DNA of 64,000 nt, from assembly GCA_963678675.1 (NCBI GenBank), contig OY783199.1, positions 19,530,909-19,594,908 on the forward strand, read 5' to 3'. The notes under the pieces were generated by a model that worked only from the letters and a program-made list of their open reading frames with translations, did not search any database and was not told where the DNA came from. The number at the start of each line of letters is the position of its first letter. Position 1 is the first letter of the stretch. This document shows, one piece after another, positions 53,966 to 64,000 of this stretch. Source of the stretch: Xiphydria camelus. Lineage: Eukaryota > Arthropoda > Insecta > Hymenoptera > Xiphydriidae. Position numbers and translations under genes: made by a program.

Positions 53966-55487
53966 TAAATATTTTTGGTAATATGATTATTATAGATTGA
54001 AAAAAATAGAAATGCATAATACGTAATAATTCCAGAAAATTGTTCAGCTTCCTCTGACTTTTCGAAAATGCACGAGATTCTCTGGACATTGGGCAGGAAC
54101 TCTAAACCTTCCTCTAAAGTTATCTCTCTCTCTAAAGTTCCTTGACCACTGAGTATCGTTTCATCAAGATGCCGTTCGACCCGAACCGACATCCGGAACC
54201 GGTAGTATCGAACGAGAAAACGGATACGATATACGGGATGATGACTAGTCGGGGCGCGTAGAGATAAAAAAGAAACCCGTTGCGTAACGGATTCACGAGT
54301 CACCCCTCGAGGTGTATTTAATCTCGGATCGAGTTTTTTGCTTCTTAGGAAGTTCCGGTCGACCACTTTGGACTAGTTGTCCGGTCTGGACCGTGAGAAA
54401 CCCTGCCACGAAGAGAACCTGTTCGAGATTCGACGTCGTACGGCGACAGTAGACGAGAAAGATTTCCCGGGGGCTCCGAAATCTAATTAAACGCGGTGTA
54501 AATACGAAAAGTAACGCGTCCGCGCATCGCGAAGGGATGCGCATATGAAATTTCAGAATTCAAAGCGATCGAGAGACTCGGATCGAGTTCCGAAGAGGCA
54601 TAATTTTCGGGTCATAAGTATGTAACTCGAGTCGGGACGGACGACAATTAAGTTTAATCAAGAGACACGGTAGTGTCTCGCGGCATGTTCATTCAAGTAG
54701 TTCCGCGCTCAGACACGACAGCGCTGATGTCGCGAGCACCCGTGTCTCTTTACACCACAAATGTCTGCCCCCTGCACCCCTCAATTTTTACATCGAATTT
54801 TCTCAATAAATATACGGTTATAACCAAAACTATGCTTAGTTACGCCATATAAATCGACTATTCTCTATCGATAGAGACCAGAGTAAATGTTGTAAGTTAC
54901 ATATTAACAGAGATTTTTCCTTAGCAACGCGAAGCCACGCCCCTTGCGCCTAAAAGTCGAGAATCCGATTTCTCGGGCGATATATATATGTCAAAATCTC
55001 ACAAAAATTCCGCCTGTCTTCGGCGATATTCGGCCATGGTCGGAAATGTGTACACAGATGCGGCCACACGCATACGCCATCAAATGTATGTGAGAGTGTG
55101 TGAGAATATATTCCTTGAATGTTTAGTTGTTTTTCAAAATTAATAAAATATTTCCATTCGCGAAACGATTAACCTCGCGTTTATTTCGATCCTCGGACGC
55201 GCTTGTTAATAAAATGTAAAAATTCAGTGTAATCGGAGTTATGAATCTCAATAGTAGTGAATGTGACAGACGCTTCGTATAGTTTAATAATCGTTTGTTT
55301 TTTTTCGATAATCGGGATAGTGAACGGATGCAGTGCTGTGTTTCTCTGGTTGCCTGTGCATAAAGAGCAGGAAAGGAGACGGCAGTATCTCAGAAGAATT
55401 ACCATCAGATAAGTTTAATTGCCATCTGACAGCTTTAACCTCACTTTCGATGGAAGGACAATTATCTTTGTGATAATTCTATTTTTT
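53966..55487. other. Intergenic, no gene seen
   Basis: Mixed composition. A 151-residue minus-strand frame (53911-54366) starts in a MITE end and lacks domains. The pair AGAGACACGGTAGTGTCTCG near 54662 is a small palindrome. Confidence 0.4.
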
Positions 55488-56440
55488 GTTTCAGCGTCAT
55501 GCGAGCACGAGACGAATTGATGGCTTTTCTTCTCTGTCACAATCAAAGCCGTGGGAGAAAAATAGGAGATGCAATGGAATTGTATCACAACACACAATCA
55601 AGTAATTACTTTATCATTATTTTTTCTCTATCGATATATTTCCTCTTTCGTACTATTACAAGTTCCTCACTTCTATTTCATCTCTTCTTCGCCTCTGATG
55701 TAACAATGGAAATTACAAAATATCCATTTAAAGTGGCACACGTCCATGCACTCGAGATAGCAGATCCAGCTCGCCGAATGAACTAATGCAACTGGTTCTT
55801 GAAACAACAAGTGGATGATCCCTTGTTCGAAAGAAATCCCCTCGGGTTCGCATACCATCTGTAACAAATTGTAAATAACATAATCATTTGCAGTTTCACT
55901 ATTTAAAATATACCGAACTTACTCAACGTAGAAATTAAGAAACTATATTAATCTGAGTTAACCAATTCTAATGACAGAATTATTAAAAATGATATATTTC
56001 ATCTTTCGTATTATACTATCACAAGTTCCAATTTATATACCGACCTGTCAAACGTGAAGTGTACATGTACCTCACTTCTATTTCATCTCTTCTTCGCCTC
56101 TAGTGTAACGACAGAAATTACAAAATATCATAACTTTTCTGTACCATTTCTGCAATATTTTACAATAATCGTGAACACTACCGTATGTTAGAAATATATA
56201 TTTCTCGATAAATTTGAGAATGTTGCGAAACATCATAGAAACGTTTCAGTCTCATTACGTCGAAAGATCTCCTCGATAAGGTACAACTCGATAAGATTGT
56301 ACTTGTCAGGGCTGAATTATGTAGGGTTTTTATAATTATTTTAGGAAGTCCCAGAGGAATACAGGTGCAGCAAAATATCGATGCTCTGTCCTAGAAAGAA
56401 TGAGGAATAACCCTCGAACCCTAATCGATATCAGTGATTC
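55488..56440. repeat. Complex inverted-repeat modules, left block
   Basis: The order is module u (TCGATATATTTCCTCTTTCG, AATTTATATACCGACCTGTC and TGTACATGTACCTCACTTC), module B (AACTGGTTCTTGAAACAACA to CCCCTCGGGTTCGCA), module D (AATATACCGAACTTACTC), another u (about 56000-56110), then module C (ATACTACCGTATGTTAG-like to TTAGGAAGTCCCAGAGG). All return, inverted, in 56470-57475. Confidence 0.65.
55673..55867 (-). pseudogene. Unidentified conserved frame in module B, copy 1
   Basis: A minus-strand frame of 64 residues contains CEPEGISFEQGIIHLLFQEP. Nearly the same residues appear on + at 56742-56860, mostly differing at synonymous or conservative positions, as if it were once a protein. I do not recognise it. 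Confidence 0.35.
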
Positions 56441-56469
56441 CTCATTGACGTTCGTTACAACAGAGTTGA

Positions 56470-57475
56470 AGAAAATATGAAATAGAAGTGAGGTACATGT
56501 ACACTTTACTTTTAACAGGTCGGTATATAAATTTGAACTTGTGTGATAGTATAATACGAAAGATGAAATATATCACTTTTAGTAATTCTGTCATTATTAT
56601 CTATAGAATTAGTTAACTCAGATTATCAGATTAATATAGTTTCTTAATTTCTATGTAGAGTAAGTTGGGTATATTTTAAATAGTGAAATACTGAATATAA
56701 TTGTGTTATTTATAATTTGCTACAGAAATAAACGTACTGCTATTGAATTCCACCCAGAAGGACTCCAAATCATGTGCGAACCCGAGGGGGTTTCTTTTGA
56801 ACGAGGGATCGTCCACTTGTTGTTCCAAGAACCAGCTGCATTAATTTATTCGGTAGGTTAGATCTGCTGCCTCGAGTGCATGGACGTGCGTTCATCCTTC
56901 AATATCCTCCCTACCATGATCTGCTGATTCTAACCTCTGTTGCCACAGCCCGAATGCTCGTCGAAGGTTATTCCTTATTCTTTCTAGCACAGATCTATAT
57001 TATAGATGCTGCATCTGTATTCTTCTGGGACTTCCTAAAATAAGTATAAAAACCCCATATAATTCAGCTCTGACAAGTACAATCTTATCGAGGAAATCTT
57101 TCGATGTAATGATTCCGAAATGTTTCTATGATATTTTGCAACATTCGCGAATTTATCAAGAAATATATATTTCTAACATACGGTAGTATTCACGAATATT
57201 GCAAAATATCGCAGGAATGTTACAGAAAAGTTACTTGCAAAAACGTGCTTTGTGGGATGTAAATGATTATACCAGAGGCGAAGAAGAGATGAAACAAAAG
57301 TGAAATACATGTACATTTCACGCTTGACAGGTCGGTATATAAATTTGAACTTGTGATAGTATAATACGAAAGAGGAAATATATAAATAAAGAAAAAATAG
57401 TAATAAAGTAGTTACTCCATTATTGTAATCCAATTTCATTGTATCCCTTATTTTTCTGCCACGACTTTGATTGTT
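56470..57475. repeat. Complex inverted-repeat modules, middle block
   Basis: Carries the complement of u, D, B, C and u in that order. GGTACATGTACACTTTAC and ATAGTATAATACGAAAGATG (about 56495-56570) mirror 56015-56080. AATAGTGAAATACTG (about 56680) mirrors 55895, and ATTCGCGAATTTATCAAG (about 57143) mirrors 56205. Confidence 0.65.
56726..56860 (+). pseudogene. Exon-like frame in module B, copy 2
   Basis: After a CTACAG acceptor-like string the + frame gives TAIEFHPEGLQIMCEPEG, then VSFERGIVHLLFQEPAAL, before a stop at 56860. The agreement with 55673-55867 on the other strand argues for a once-coding exon. No family is recognised. Confidence 0.35.
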
Positions 57476-57715
57476 GACAGTGGATGGATCAGCTAATAAA
57501 TTTAATTTTTATTCACTATCAACAATCAGTCGCGGCAGAAAAATAAGGGATACAATAGAATTGGATTACAGTAATGTAGTAACTACTTTATTATTATTTT
57601 TTCTTTTTATCGATATATATTTCCTCTTTCGTACTATACTATCCCAAGTTCGAATTTATATACCGACCTGTCAAACGTGAAGTGTACATGTACCTCACTT
57701 TTATTTCATTAAGTA
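57280..57715. repeat. Head-to-head u modules with palindromic centre
   Basis: TGCCACGACTTTGATTGTTGA (left) and TCAACAATCAGTCGCGGCA (right) face each other around about 57505. The flanks to 57280 and 57715 (AATAAGGGATACAAT, CGAAAGAGGAAATATAT, GGTCGGTATATAAATT) are inverted copies. The centre is a potential bidirectional TATA-containing unit. Confidence 0.75.
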
Positions 57716-58680
57716 TTACTGCAGAACGAGTAGGTAAGAAGATTTTCATGAAGACTCATGATTTTTTGACTTGTCATCTCGTACAAGTGCAACCGAAGAG
57801 GATCTAGCTCGTGTCCTGTCCACAAAAAGATGACTCGATGGACATTGGAGAATGTCAGACTTGTCACCGAGCGCCTATATCCCACGGTACATTAATTACA
57901 ATACGCGTTTCTCCTTTCAACTATTCCAGCGTTAAATAACTTTTACTTCTTTCAAGCTAATAACCTTTTTTGAACTGTTTGTGGCAGGTGGCAGCGATTG
58001 ATAATAGCGACTCGTCGTAGACAAGTTCGTCTATTAAAACTAAAAAGCAATTCGGTGTACCGAACTACTACTGCGATAATGTGCCCGAGCTCACGGTCTA
58101 TTCTGCGATTAACATTAACGTAATCGTGATTATGCTCAGGTGATGGGTGTTCCAAAAGAGGTAAAGTTGATACTAAACATCGGATGCTGTAAGCTGACTT
58201 GCTAGTGTATGCTTTGCAACTGGAATATCATCGCAGGAATAATTTGTCTACGATTAGTCACAATCATTGATCGCTGCCCCCTACGATGAACAGTTTGTAC
58301 AAGGTAAATACTTTGAAAGAAGTGAAAGTTATTTAAAGCAGGAATAATTGAAACGAAAAGCGCATATTGCAATAAATGTACCGTGGGTAATAGGCGCTCG
58401 GTGACAAGTCTGATATTCTCCGATGTCCATCGAGTCATCTTTTTACGGACAGGACACGAGCTAGGTCCTCTTCGGTTGCACCTGTACGAGATGACATGTC
58501 AGAGTCTGCAGTAATACTTAATGAGATAAAAGTGAGGTACATGTACACTTCACGTTTGAAAGGTCGGTATATAAATTCAAACTTGGAATAGTATAATACG
58601 AAAGAGGGACTATATCGATAAAGAAAAAATAAGGGATACAATAAAATATTGGATTACAATAATGGAGTAACTACTTTAAA
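57716..58680. repeat. Inverted modules E and u, right block
   Basis: AAGAGGATCTAGCTCGTGTC, GATGACTCGATGGACATTGG and CACCGAGCGCCTATATCCCA (57790-57890) recur inverted at about 58390-58480. TGTGGCAGGTGGCAGCGATT (57981) mirrors 58262. The loop is about 240 bp. Both arms end in the u module. Confidence 0.75.
58202..58438 (-). pseudogene. Unidentified 78-residue frame in module E
   Basis: Frame MTRWTSENIRLVTERLLPTV runs to 78 residues on the minus strand. The arm at 57828 (+) gives MTRWTLENVRLVTERLYPTV but is broken by stops, so one copy is intact and one decayed. The tail has HRRGQRSMIVTNRRQI. Family not recognised. Confidence 0.4.
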
Positions 58681-58846
58681 CACTTGGGGAAACTCACCGA
58701 AGGAACCCGAATAATAATCTTAACACTTGTACACTTGATTTCGAGGTTACATGCATGATTTGACAGCTACCGGGAGATCAGGGGGGCCTTTCTCGAGTCA
58801 CTCGTATCTTTGCGTGCACGCAGCTCAGCGAAGAGACCAATCAGGT

Positions 58847-58954
58847 TCAAGTATTCCGTTGCGGCGGGGGTTCTGATAGGTCTACTCGCTAAGAAACTTA
58901 TATGCATCTTTGCGAGTAGACCAATCAGGACCCCCACCACAACGGAATACTTGA
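58847..58954. repeat. 108-bp palindrome
   Basis: TCAAGTATTCCGTTGCGGCG, then GGGGGTTCTGATAGG and TCTACTCGC, mirrored by GCGAGTAGACCAATCAGG, CCCCCACCACAACGGAATAC and TTGA. Loop about 22 bp. A second GAGACCAATCAGG lies just to the left at 58833. Confidence 0.8.
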
Positions 58955-59576
58955 TCTGCAACAGTTAATAGATGATTTTTATTCGCATTGGCATGTTTAT
59001 GATGATATTTACAATGAATGTTCTACTCGGATTGAAATGAGTCGTAAGGTCAGCATCGAAGCTGTAAATGATGTAGTAATAATTACATTAAATTTATTTA
59101 TGACTAAGGGCGAAATTTCAGCGGTGCATGCAAAAGGATTTCTTAAAACTATTCCAACGTCTCGAGTTAATATATGTAACAACATATATACTGTCATAAG
59201 TGATATCTTTAAATGTGATGAAACAATTCGTCATGGTCATTGGAAGAGTATACTTAGAGAGAGTTGAAGGTAAAACGTCTTCATGGATTTCTGTAGACGA
59301 CCAAAATATAAGAAAAATCCGATGGCCTGTAAATTCGAAAGCGGTATATGTTTTATTTCTCCAAAATACTAAGGCAAAGTGAAAAATATAAGGGCTCTCT
59401 AGTCTATAAATCCCTTTCAAAATATCACGAGAATAAATCAAAAGTAAGTAAGTGGTTATAATTAATTGGCTCGTATCGGTATAAAATGTGAGACTTTAAT
59501 TTTGTGGTAATAGAAAGCTATTCTTCTACATGTACGTATTCTCCTCATGAATAAATTCCAAAAAGTAATGAAATCC
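58955..59576. other. Spacer with an unidentified + strand frame
   Basis: A + strand frame at 59037-59267 (SIEAVNDVVIITLNLFMTKG, then HAKGFLKTIPTSRVNICNNI) has protein-like composition. A second frame at 59200-59382 ends WISVDDQNIRKIRWPVNSKA. I do not recognise either, and they could be parts of one decayed coding sequence. Confidence 0.3.
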
Positions 59577-60311
59577 CCCCACAAAAACAGATTCTCCGTA
59601 AAAAAAAGGCGGCATGTTCATTCAGTGCTAACAAAAATTGATACCTACGTAAAATACTCTCCAAAAAAGATTTGAAATCAATTAAGATCGCCATGTTCCA
59701 GATTTATATATAAAAAGTAAAAGGCATCATTTGAAAGGAAAATTATTGTAAATCAAGTTACTAAAAAATTCGACTAAAGAATTTATACAAAAATTTTAAT
59801 AAAAAAGAACTTGCCGCGTTTTTTTCCTTCAAAATAAAAAATTCAGACAGAATTATACTCGATGTTTATGCACTTATGAGATTTTAAATAAATTCATACA
59901 CTTATATGATACCACCAGTATACCGAATGTCGCACGGGAAACCGATCAGGCGGGGGCCTTTTGAATTTCTCTGAATTTGACTTCGGCAGTGCAATTTATG
60001 AATTACTCTAGCACCGTCCAAGCACTACCAATTATTCGGTATAGTGGACAAAAGATGAAAACTTAAACGCGGCAAGTTCTTTTTTATTACAATTTTTTTA
60101 TAAATTCTTTAGTCGAATTTTTTAGTAACTTGATTTACAATAATTTTCCTTTCAAATGATGCCTTTTACTTTTTATATATAAATCTGGAACATGGCGATC
60201 TTAATTGATTTCAAATCTTTTTTGGAGTGTATTTTACGTAGGTATCGATTTTTGTTAGCACTGAATGAACATGCCGCCTTTTTTTTTTACAGAGAATCTG
60301 TTTTTGTGGGG
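59577..60311. mobile_element. 735-bp fold-back element
   Basis: The left arm (59577-59823) begins CCCCACAAAAACAGATTCTC and has AAAGGCGGCATGTTCATTCA, ATCGCCATGTTCCAGATTTA and GAACTTGCCGCGTTTT. The right arm (60065-60311) repeats all of this inverted, almost without mismatch. The loop of about 240 bp is unrelated. The high arm identity suggests a recent origin or gene conversion. No frame or clear target duplication. Confidence 0.8.
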
Positions 60312-60716
60312 TTGGTTCTTACGCGACGGTCATCTTAATTGAGTGTCCACGACTATTATCGGCTCCGGTTACGGTATTTATACGGTGCCTTATGGCCACT
60401 CGTTCGTAGTTATACGTACAAAATCAATAACGGAACAAAGACCTATATATTCGTGTCAAATCTTGGACTCATGCCTTCCGTCCTCTGATAATAACGCGAA
60501 AAGAAAAATGAAATATCCCCGCGTATAAATATGTTAAGGACAACTTAAAATTTCTCTATTAGGGGTATCTTGGTTGGATTCTTATCACAGGCCCTGATTG
60601 AATTTTGCGGATATTTCATGAACTAATGGCGTCACCTCCGTAGCGGGAAACACTTAAAAGATCCCCAACGGGTCGAGACATAGCCTTAACTTTCCTGATA
60701 GGAATCCTATGATGTA
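60312..60716. other. Intergenic, no gene seen
   Basis: Short frames only; a 61-residue + frame (60343-60528) has no motif. Confidence 0.4.
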
Positions 60717-60856
60717 CACAGAGAAAAAATAATTCAGTTAAAATGACGAAACGCAACTAATTAAATACGTTTAATTATTCTAACCAAATGTTTAGTTATT
60801 CCTACCAAACGTTCAGTTATTCTAACCAAAAAGTGGGCAGTTTAATCAAACAGATA
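60717..60856 (-). mobile_element. fam-A MITE, truncated copy
   Basis: CACAGAGAAAAAATAATTCAG to TTTAATCAAACAGATA, about half of a copy, ending at the start of the next fam-A element. Confidence 0.8.
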
Positions 60857-61095
60857 CACTGATGAAAATAACTTGGTTGAAATAACAAGACGCATTTGAT
60901 TAAACGAGTTCAGTTATTCTAACCAAAATGCTTGTAAGTTGAACCAAATATTTAGTTATTCTAACTACATTTTTAGATAGTTTAACCAGAAATTGGTCAG
61001 TTTAACAAAACAGATGGAGGATCCACACTTCACTAAACGGTTTGGTTATGGTCTCTAGGATTTTGGTTAAACTGACCAAGACACTTCTCTCACTG
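60857..61095 (-). mobile_element. fam-A MITE
   Basis: CACTGATGAAAATAACTTGG to CTGACCAAGACACTTCTCTCACTG with TA on both sides. AACCAAATATTTAGTTATTC and GGAGGATCCACACTTCAC lie inside. It inserted at or near the end of the truncated copy. Confidence 0.85.
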
Positions 61096-62740
61096 TAAGC
61101 GTTACATTTTCAGATTACCTCTATAAAATTCCTTATAGAAATTCTACTGAATCCCTAACTAAATTTCTAAACGGGTCCTTAAAAGCGTTAATACAATAAT
61201 TTAAACTATGCTATCGATCTTACGCGTTATAAAAAGGAAAAGTAACGCATAACTATCTCACTCGGTAGAAAAATCGTGCCATTCGTAGGGTAGATGCGAT
61301 AGACATGACAAAGTTTTGTCCACAAACCCCCGATATATCGTCGTAACGATGCGAGGTACCTGACACGGCGGCGGTGTGGGTACCCTTCCGCACCCTCGTT
61401 CGACAAAATGGCCACAGCCTCGAGGATGATCTTGAAGGAAAAAGGTCGAAATGAGATTTTCGGGGTGGCTGTCGGAGGGTCGCTCGAGGGGTGGGACGCA
61501 TTAGAAGCGACATGCATGCCCTCCCCCCACGGTAGACGGGCGTGTCGTTAATAAACCCTGAAGAAGAGCCATTAATCATTGCCTATCTCGGGCTTGGCTC
61601 GCGTGTAAAAATACTATGGAGATATTTACCTAAACGCGTATACGCCGCCGAGTGTACGTAGGTGTACCCGACCCAGACACACGACGCGTGCGCTCGATCA
61701 AAGGAGGAGCGAGGGAATCGGCGCGATATAGCGCGCGAGGGGCGGAATCGCGTGGTATCCTTGATTCTGAAATATTGACCGTCTATTTACCAAACGGCGA
61801 AGCTTGGATCGGCGCCAATAATTAGCCTCTTTTCCCTCCGAGATCCCAGACGTCGGAAGATTTGCGATTAAATTGATCGATGATATTCGACGAGCAGATC
61901 TATCGTTCTGGCGCTCATTACATCGGAATTTTCGATCGAATTGAGAGAGGTAGATAAGCAGTTTAAAAATATCTGTATATATCGTCGTATCTTCTTCTCG
62001 CAGTTTATACACAAAGTGACATCAGTTCCTCCGATCGAATCGATTATTTGAGGAGCTAAATAAATCGTGAAGATTCTCGAGTTTTGAGTCGAGTCAAAAG
62101 TAAAATCAGTTTTAACTGGAAATTGATATTATACAGATATTCAAATCTTGAAATAATAATCACCCAGGGTAAAAATGAGAGAGGACGCCCCAGTTTCCTT
62201 TGAACTTTGAACGCGTTTATCTCGAAACGCAGTGGAGATATATGAAAAATGTTAAGTAGCTTTTTTATAGTAAAGATATAGATAAACATTTTTTATTTAG
62301 ACTTTTCTTCGATATCTTCAACTGATTTCATGATAATCGATTTTGAACTTGCTCTTCAACCGAAGCGTCTATTTCACTTTTAACTTACACTGCACAGAAG
62401 AATTTATATTTTTAATATACTTTCATATAAACCATTTTTTCAATACGTGATTGGAAAAATTAATATACACCGTAATTATGAAAATGTCATAACGGAGTAG
62501 TACATTAATTTTCATAACCACGTTTCGGATGAAAGCTTCATATACAATTATGTACATTAAATTTAATACAAATCTTTCTTACAGTGTACATCAAACAGTG
62601 GCATCTACTTCAGTTGCGAACATCGGTATCAGAACATTGTTAGGTATACCTATAGATCGAAATCCTATATTCAGGGGGGAAACGTTATACGGAAAGTCAT
62701 TATTAACCCGCGCTAAAAGTTCTTAGACGACAAAATAGAG
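61096..62740. other. Intergenic, mixed composition
   Basis: CG-rich at about 61260-61760, AT-rich afterwards. Overlapping frames up to 108 residues on the minus strand (61227-61579) share no domain. No gene is called. Confidence 0.4.
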
Positions 62741-63414
62741 TACGATACATAATCGCTACCGAAATGAGATGACTAACTTCGCGCTGCTCATTCTCGCTCC
62801 GACGCCCAGGCACGACGCATTCTCGAGTGGTACGCGTATCGACGCCAACACTTTGCTCGACCGGGACCGCGCGCGCACACGTACGTGCAGAAATCTCGCC
62901 CCCGCGTCGCGCAGGTGAGCCACCCCGCCCCACACACATACACATACACGAACGCGCACCGAAACACAGTCAAGCGGGAAAGATCGCCGTGAATTCGCGC
63001 GCGCGAGCTCGGCGGAAACGGAGCGCGATTCGTAGGACTGACTGGCGATGCAACATAAATTAAACTGCATAGGTTGCCTGCACCCCAATCAGTCCATGTC
63101 CCACGGTCATCGCGTGCGGTATTATCGAGCGCGTGTATTTGGCTGTACGTGTGTACTTGTATGCGAGAGAGGCTCGGCGAGCCACGGGGTGGATCTATGT
63201 GCAAAAATTGGCATGGCATGGGGCTACATGCACCCGTCTGATAGCATTGGGGTGCCGCGCTAAAAATACACCCTTTCCCGATCGCGCACACACGCACCGT
63301 ACGCGCGAGGGTGCCCTCCGATGCGCCCGGGACGGTCCACCGCGCCCTCTCTTTTTCTCGAGAGCACCTATCCCTCCGCGGGTCTCTTTCCGCGCGCGCG
63401 CGACGTCTCGCGAG
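62741..63414. other. Intergenic, strongly CG-rich
   Basis: CG-dense block with CACACACATACACATACACG and CGCGCGCG stretches. A 213-residue minus-strand frame (62788-63429) is arginine/cysteine-rich and overlaps open frames on other strands, so I treat it as compositional. Confidence 0.4.
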
Positions 63415-63811
63415 AATGGGCATGTTCACGATTTTTTTTTTTGATCATTCGTTAATACTTTCTGTGCTTATTAATAAGATGTGCTTTTTTCTGAGCACTA
63501 ATCTCTTTTCTTTTAATGTTTAAAGTTTGACTTCGATTCAAACGAAATTCTTAATAACGTCACTAAAGCCATTGGCAAGGGGTCAAACCCGGGTTTGTGA
63601 ATGGTGGAGAATCTGTTGCCCGACTCTGATTGGTCAGTTAAAATGGCGGTGGAAGTGCGACGCTTTAAAACGAATGCCTTTTTTAACATCTCAAAAATAA
63701 TGGAAAAACATTTTTTTAATGACATATTTTTTACCTACATTACTTTAATACCCTAATCTTCCGATTCATGCACTTTAAACAGTTGTACAAAAAGTTGTGA
63801 ACATGCCCATT
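63415..63811. mobile_element. GGGCATGTTCAC-TIR element
   Basis: AATGGGCATGTTCAC at the left and the exact complement GTGAACATGCCCATT at the right, 397 bp apart. AT-rich interior with a GTCAGTTAAAATGGCGGTGG block; no frame. The target duplication is not clear. Confidence 0.7.
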
Positions 63812-63850
63812 CTTTGCGCGGGGCGCGTGCGAATAGGAAATCCACACGTG

Positions 63851-64000
63851 TATTGAGAAAAATAATTAGGTTAAAGTGACGAAACGCATCTGGTTAAATG
63901 GGTTTAGTTATTGTAACTAAAATACTGGTCAGTTGAACCTAATATTTAGTTATTCTAAATAAATTTTTCAGTTATTTTAACCACACTGAGAAAATTAATT
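63851..64000 (-). mobile_element. fam-A MITE, cut by the window edge
   Basis: TATTGAGAAAAATAATTAGG, AAAGTGACGAAACGCATCTGG and AACTAAAATACTGGTCAGTTG follow fam-A. At 63985 a new CACTGAGAAAATTAATT begins, a second element probably nested in it and running off the window. Confidence 0.75.

Noticed and set aside
62788..63429. 213-residue minus-strand frame, the longest in the window
   Set aside because: Lies in a CG-rich block where other frames are also open. The composition is arginine- and cysteine-rich without motifs, and it runs into a transposon end.
1..64000. CRISPR array, operons or ribosomal RNA
   Set aside because: Repeats are inverted and interspersed, not spaced direct repeats; genes are spliced; no rRNA-like sequence was seen.

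Overview
This looks like a nuclear genomic window from an insect, most likely a hymenopteran. The basis is a tandem pair of spliced, secreted pancreatic-lipase/phospholipase-A1-type genes with insect-style core promoters (TATA box about 30 bp before a CAGTC initiator), phase-1 introns, and insect-type DNA transposons (mariner, pogo, PIF/Harbinger). The order is an inference; nothing in the sequence fixes the species. I found no bacterial operons, tRNA or rRNA genes, or CRISPR array.

Genes. The only convincing protein-coding genes lie on the + strand at 40.8-47.5 kb. They are two four-exon lipase/PLA1-like genes (40835-43194, 363 aa; 44346-47511, 362 aa). Each has a signal peptide, a GHSLG nucleophile elbow and a complete Ser-Asp-His triad with the same spacing. 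All three introns are phase 1 at equivalent places, and exon 3 is 243 nt in both, so they are tandem duplicates. A third paralogue survives only as a broken final exon (51239 to about 52366). It has lost the catalytic Asp, carries a frameshift and a stop, and is split by a Harbinger-type transposon that itself holds a pogo fragment.

Repeats. Most of the rest is intergenic: AT-rich MITE clusters alternate with CpG-rich, GC-rich blocks. Many short palindromic elements begin near CACTGAGAAAAA (or CACGGAAAAA, CACCGAGAAA), end in the complement, and sit between TA dinucleotides. I use working letters: fam-A (about 240 bp, TTGGTTAGAATAACTAAA-rich, at least 13 copies), fam-B, fam-C (about 300 bp, no obvious terminal repeat), fam-D (TATTTCTTTCG/AACTACAAATAAA), fam-E (CCGCAAGTAATTTTCAGTAG), fam-F (ATGATATAATTCCAGGAT), fam-G (GGTGTTA...TAACACC), plus several single copies. 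Insertions inside insertions are frequent and give a relative chronology.

Region by region: 0-12.7 kb is intergenic with MITEs and fold-backs; 12.7-24.5 kb has more fam-A copies, GC-rich blocks and TA-flanked elements; 24.5-26.7 kb is a 1.85-kb element inside a fam-A copy; 27-40 kb is MITE-rich with (GA)n, nested stacks and a 940-bp pogo-like element; 40.8-52.4 kb is the lipase cluster, with a pogo element carrying an HTH-psq remnant at 48.0-49.7 kb; 55.5-58.7 kb is an unusual set of inverted modules with conserved ORF fragments; 59.6-60.3 kb is a 735-bp near-perfect palindrome; 61-64 kb is GC-rich and MITE-containing. The two lipases are probably secreted, acting in gut, hemolymph or a gland. 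The other sequence appears to be mobile-element debris and unannotated spacer.
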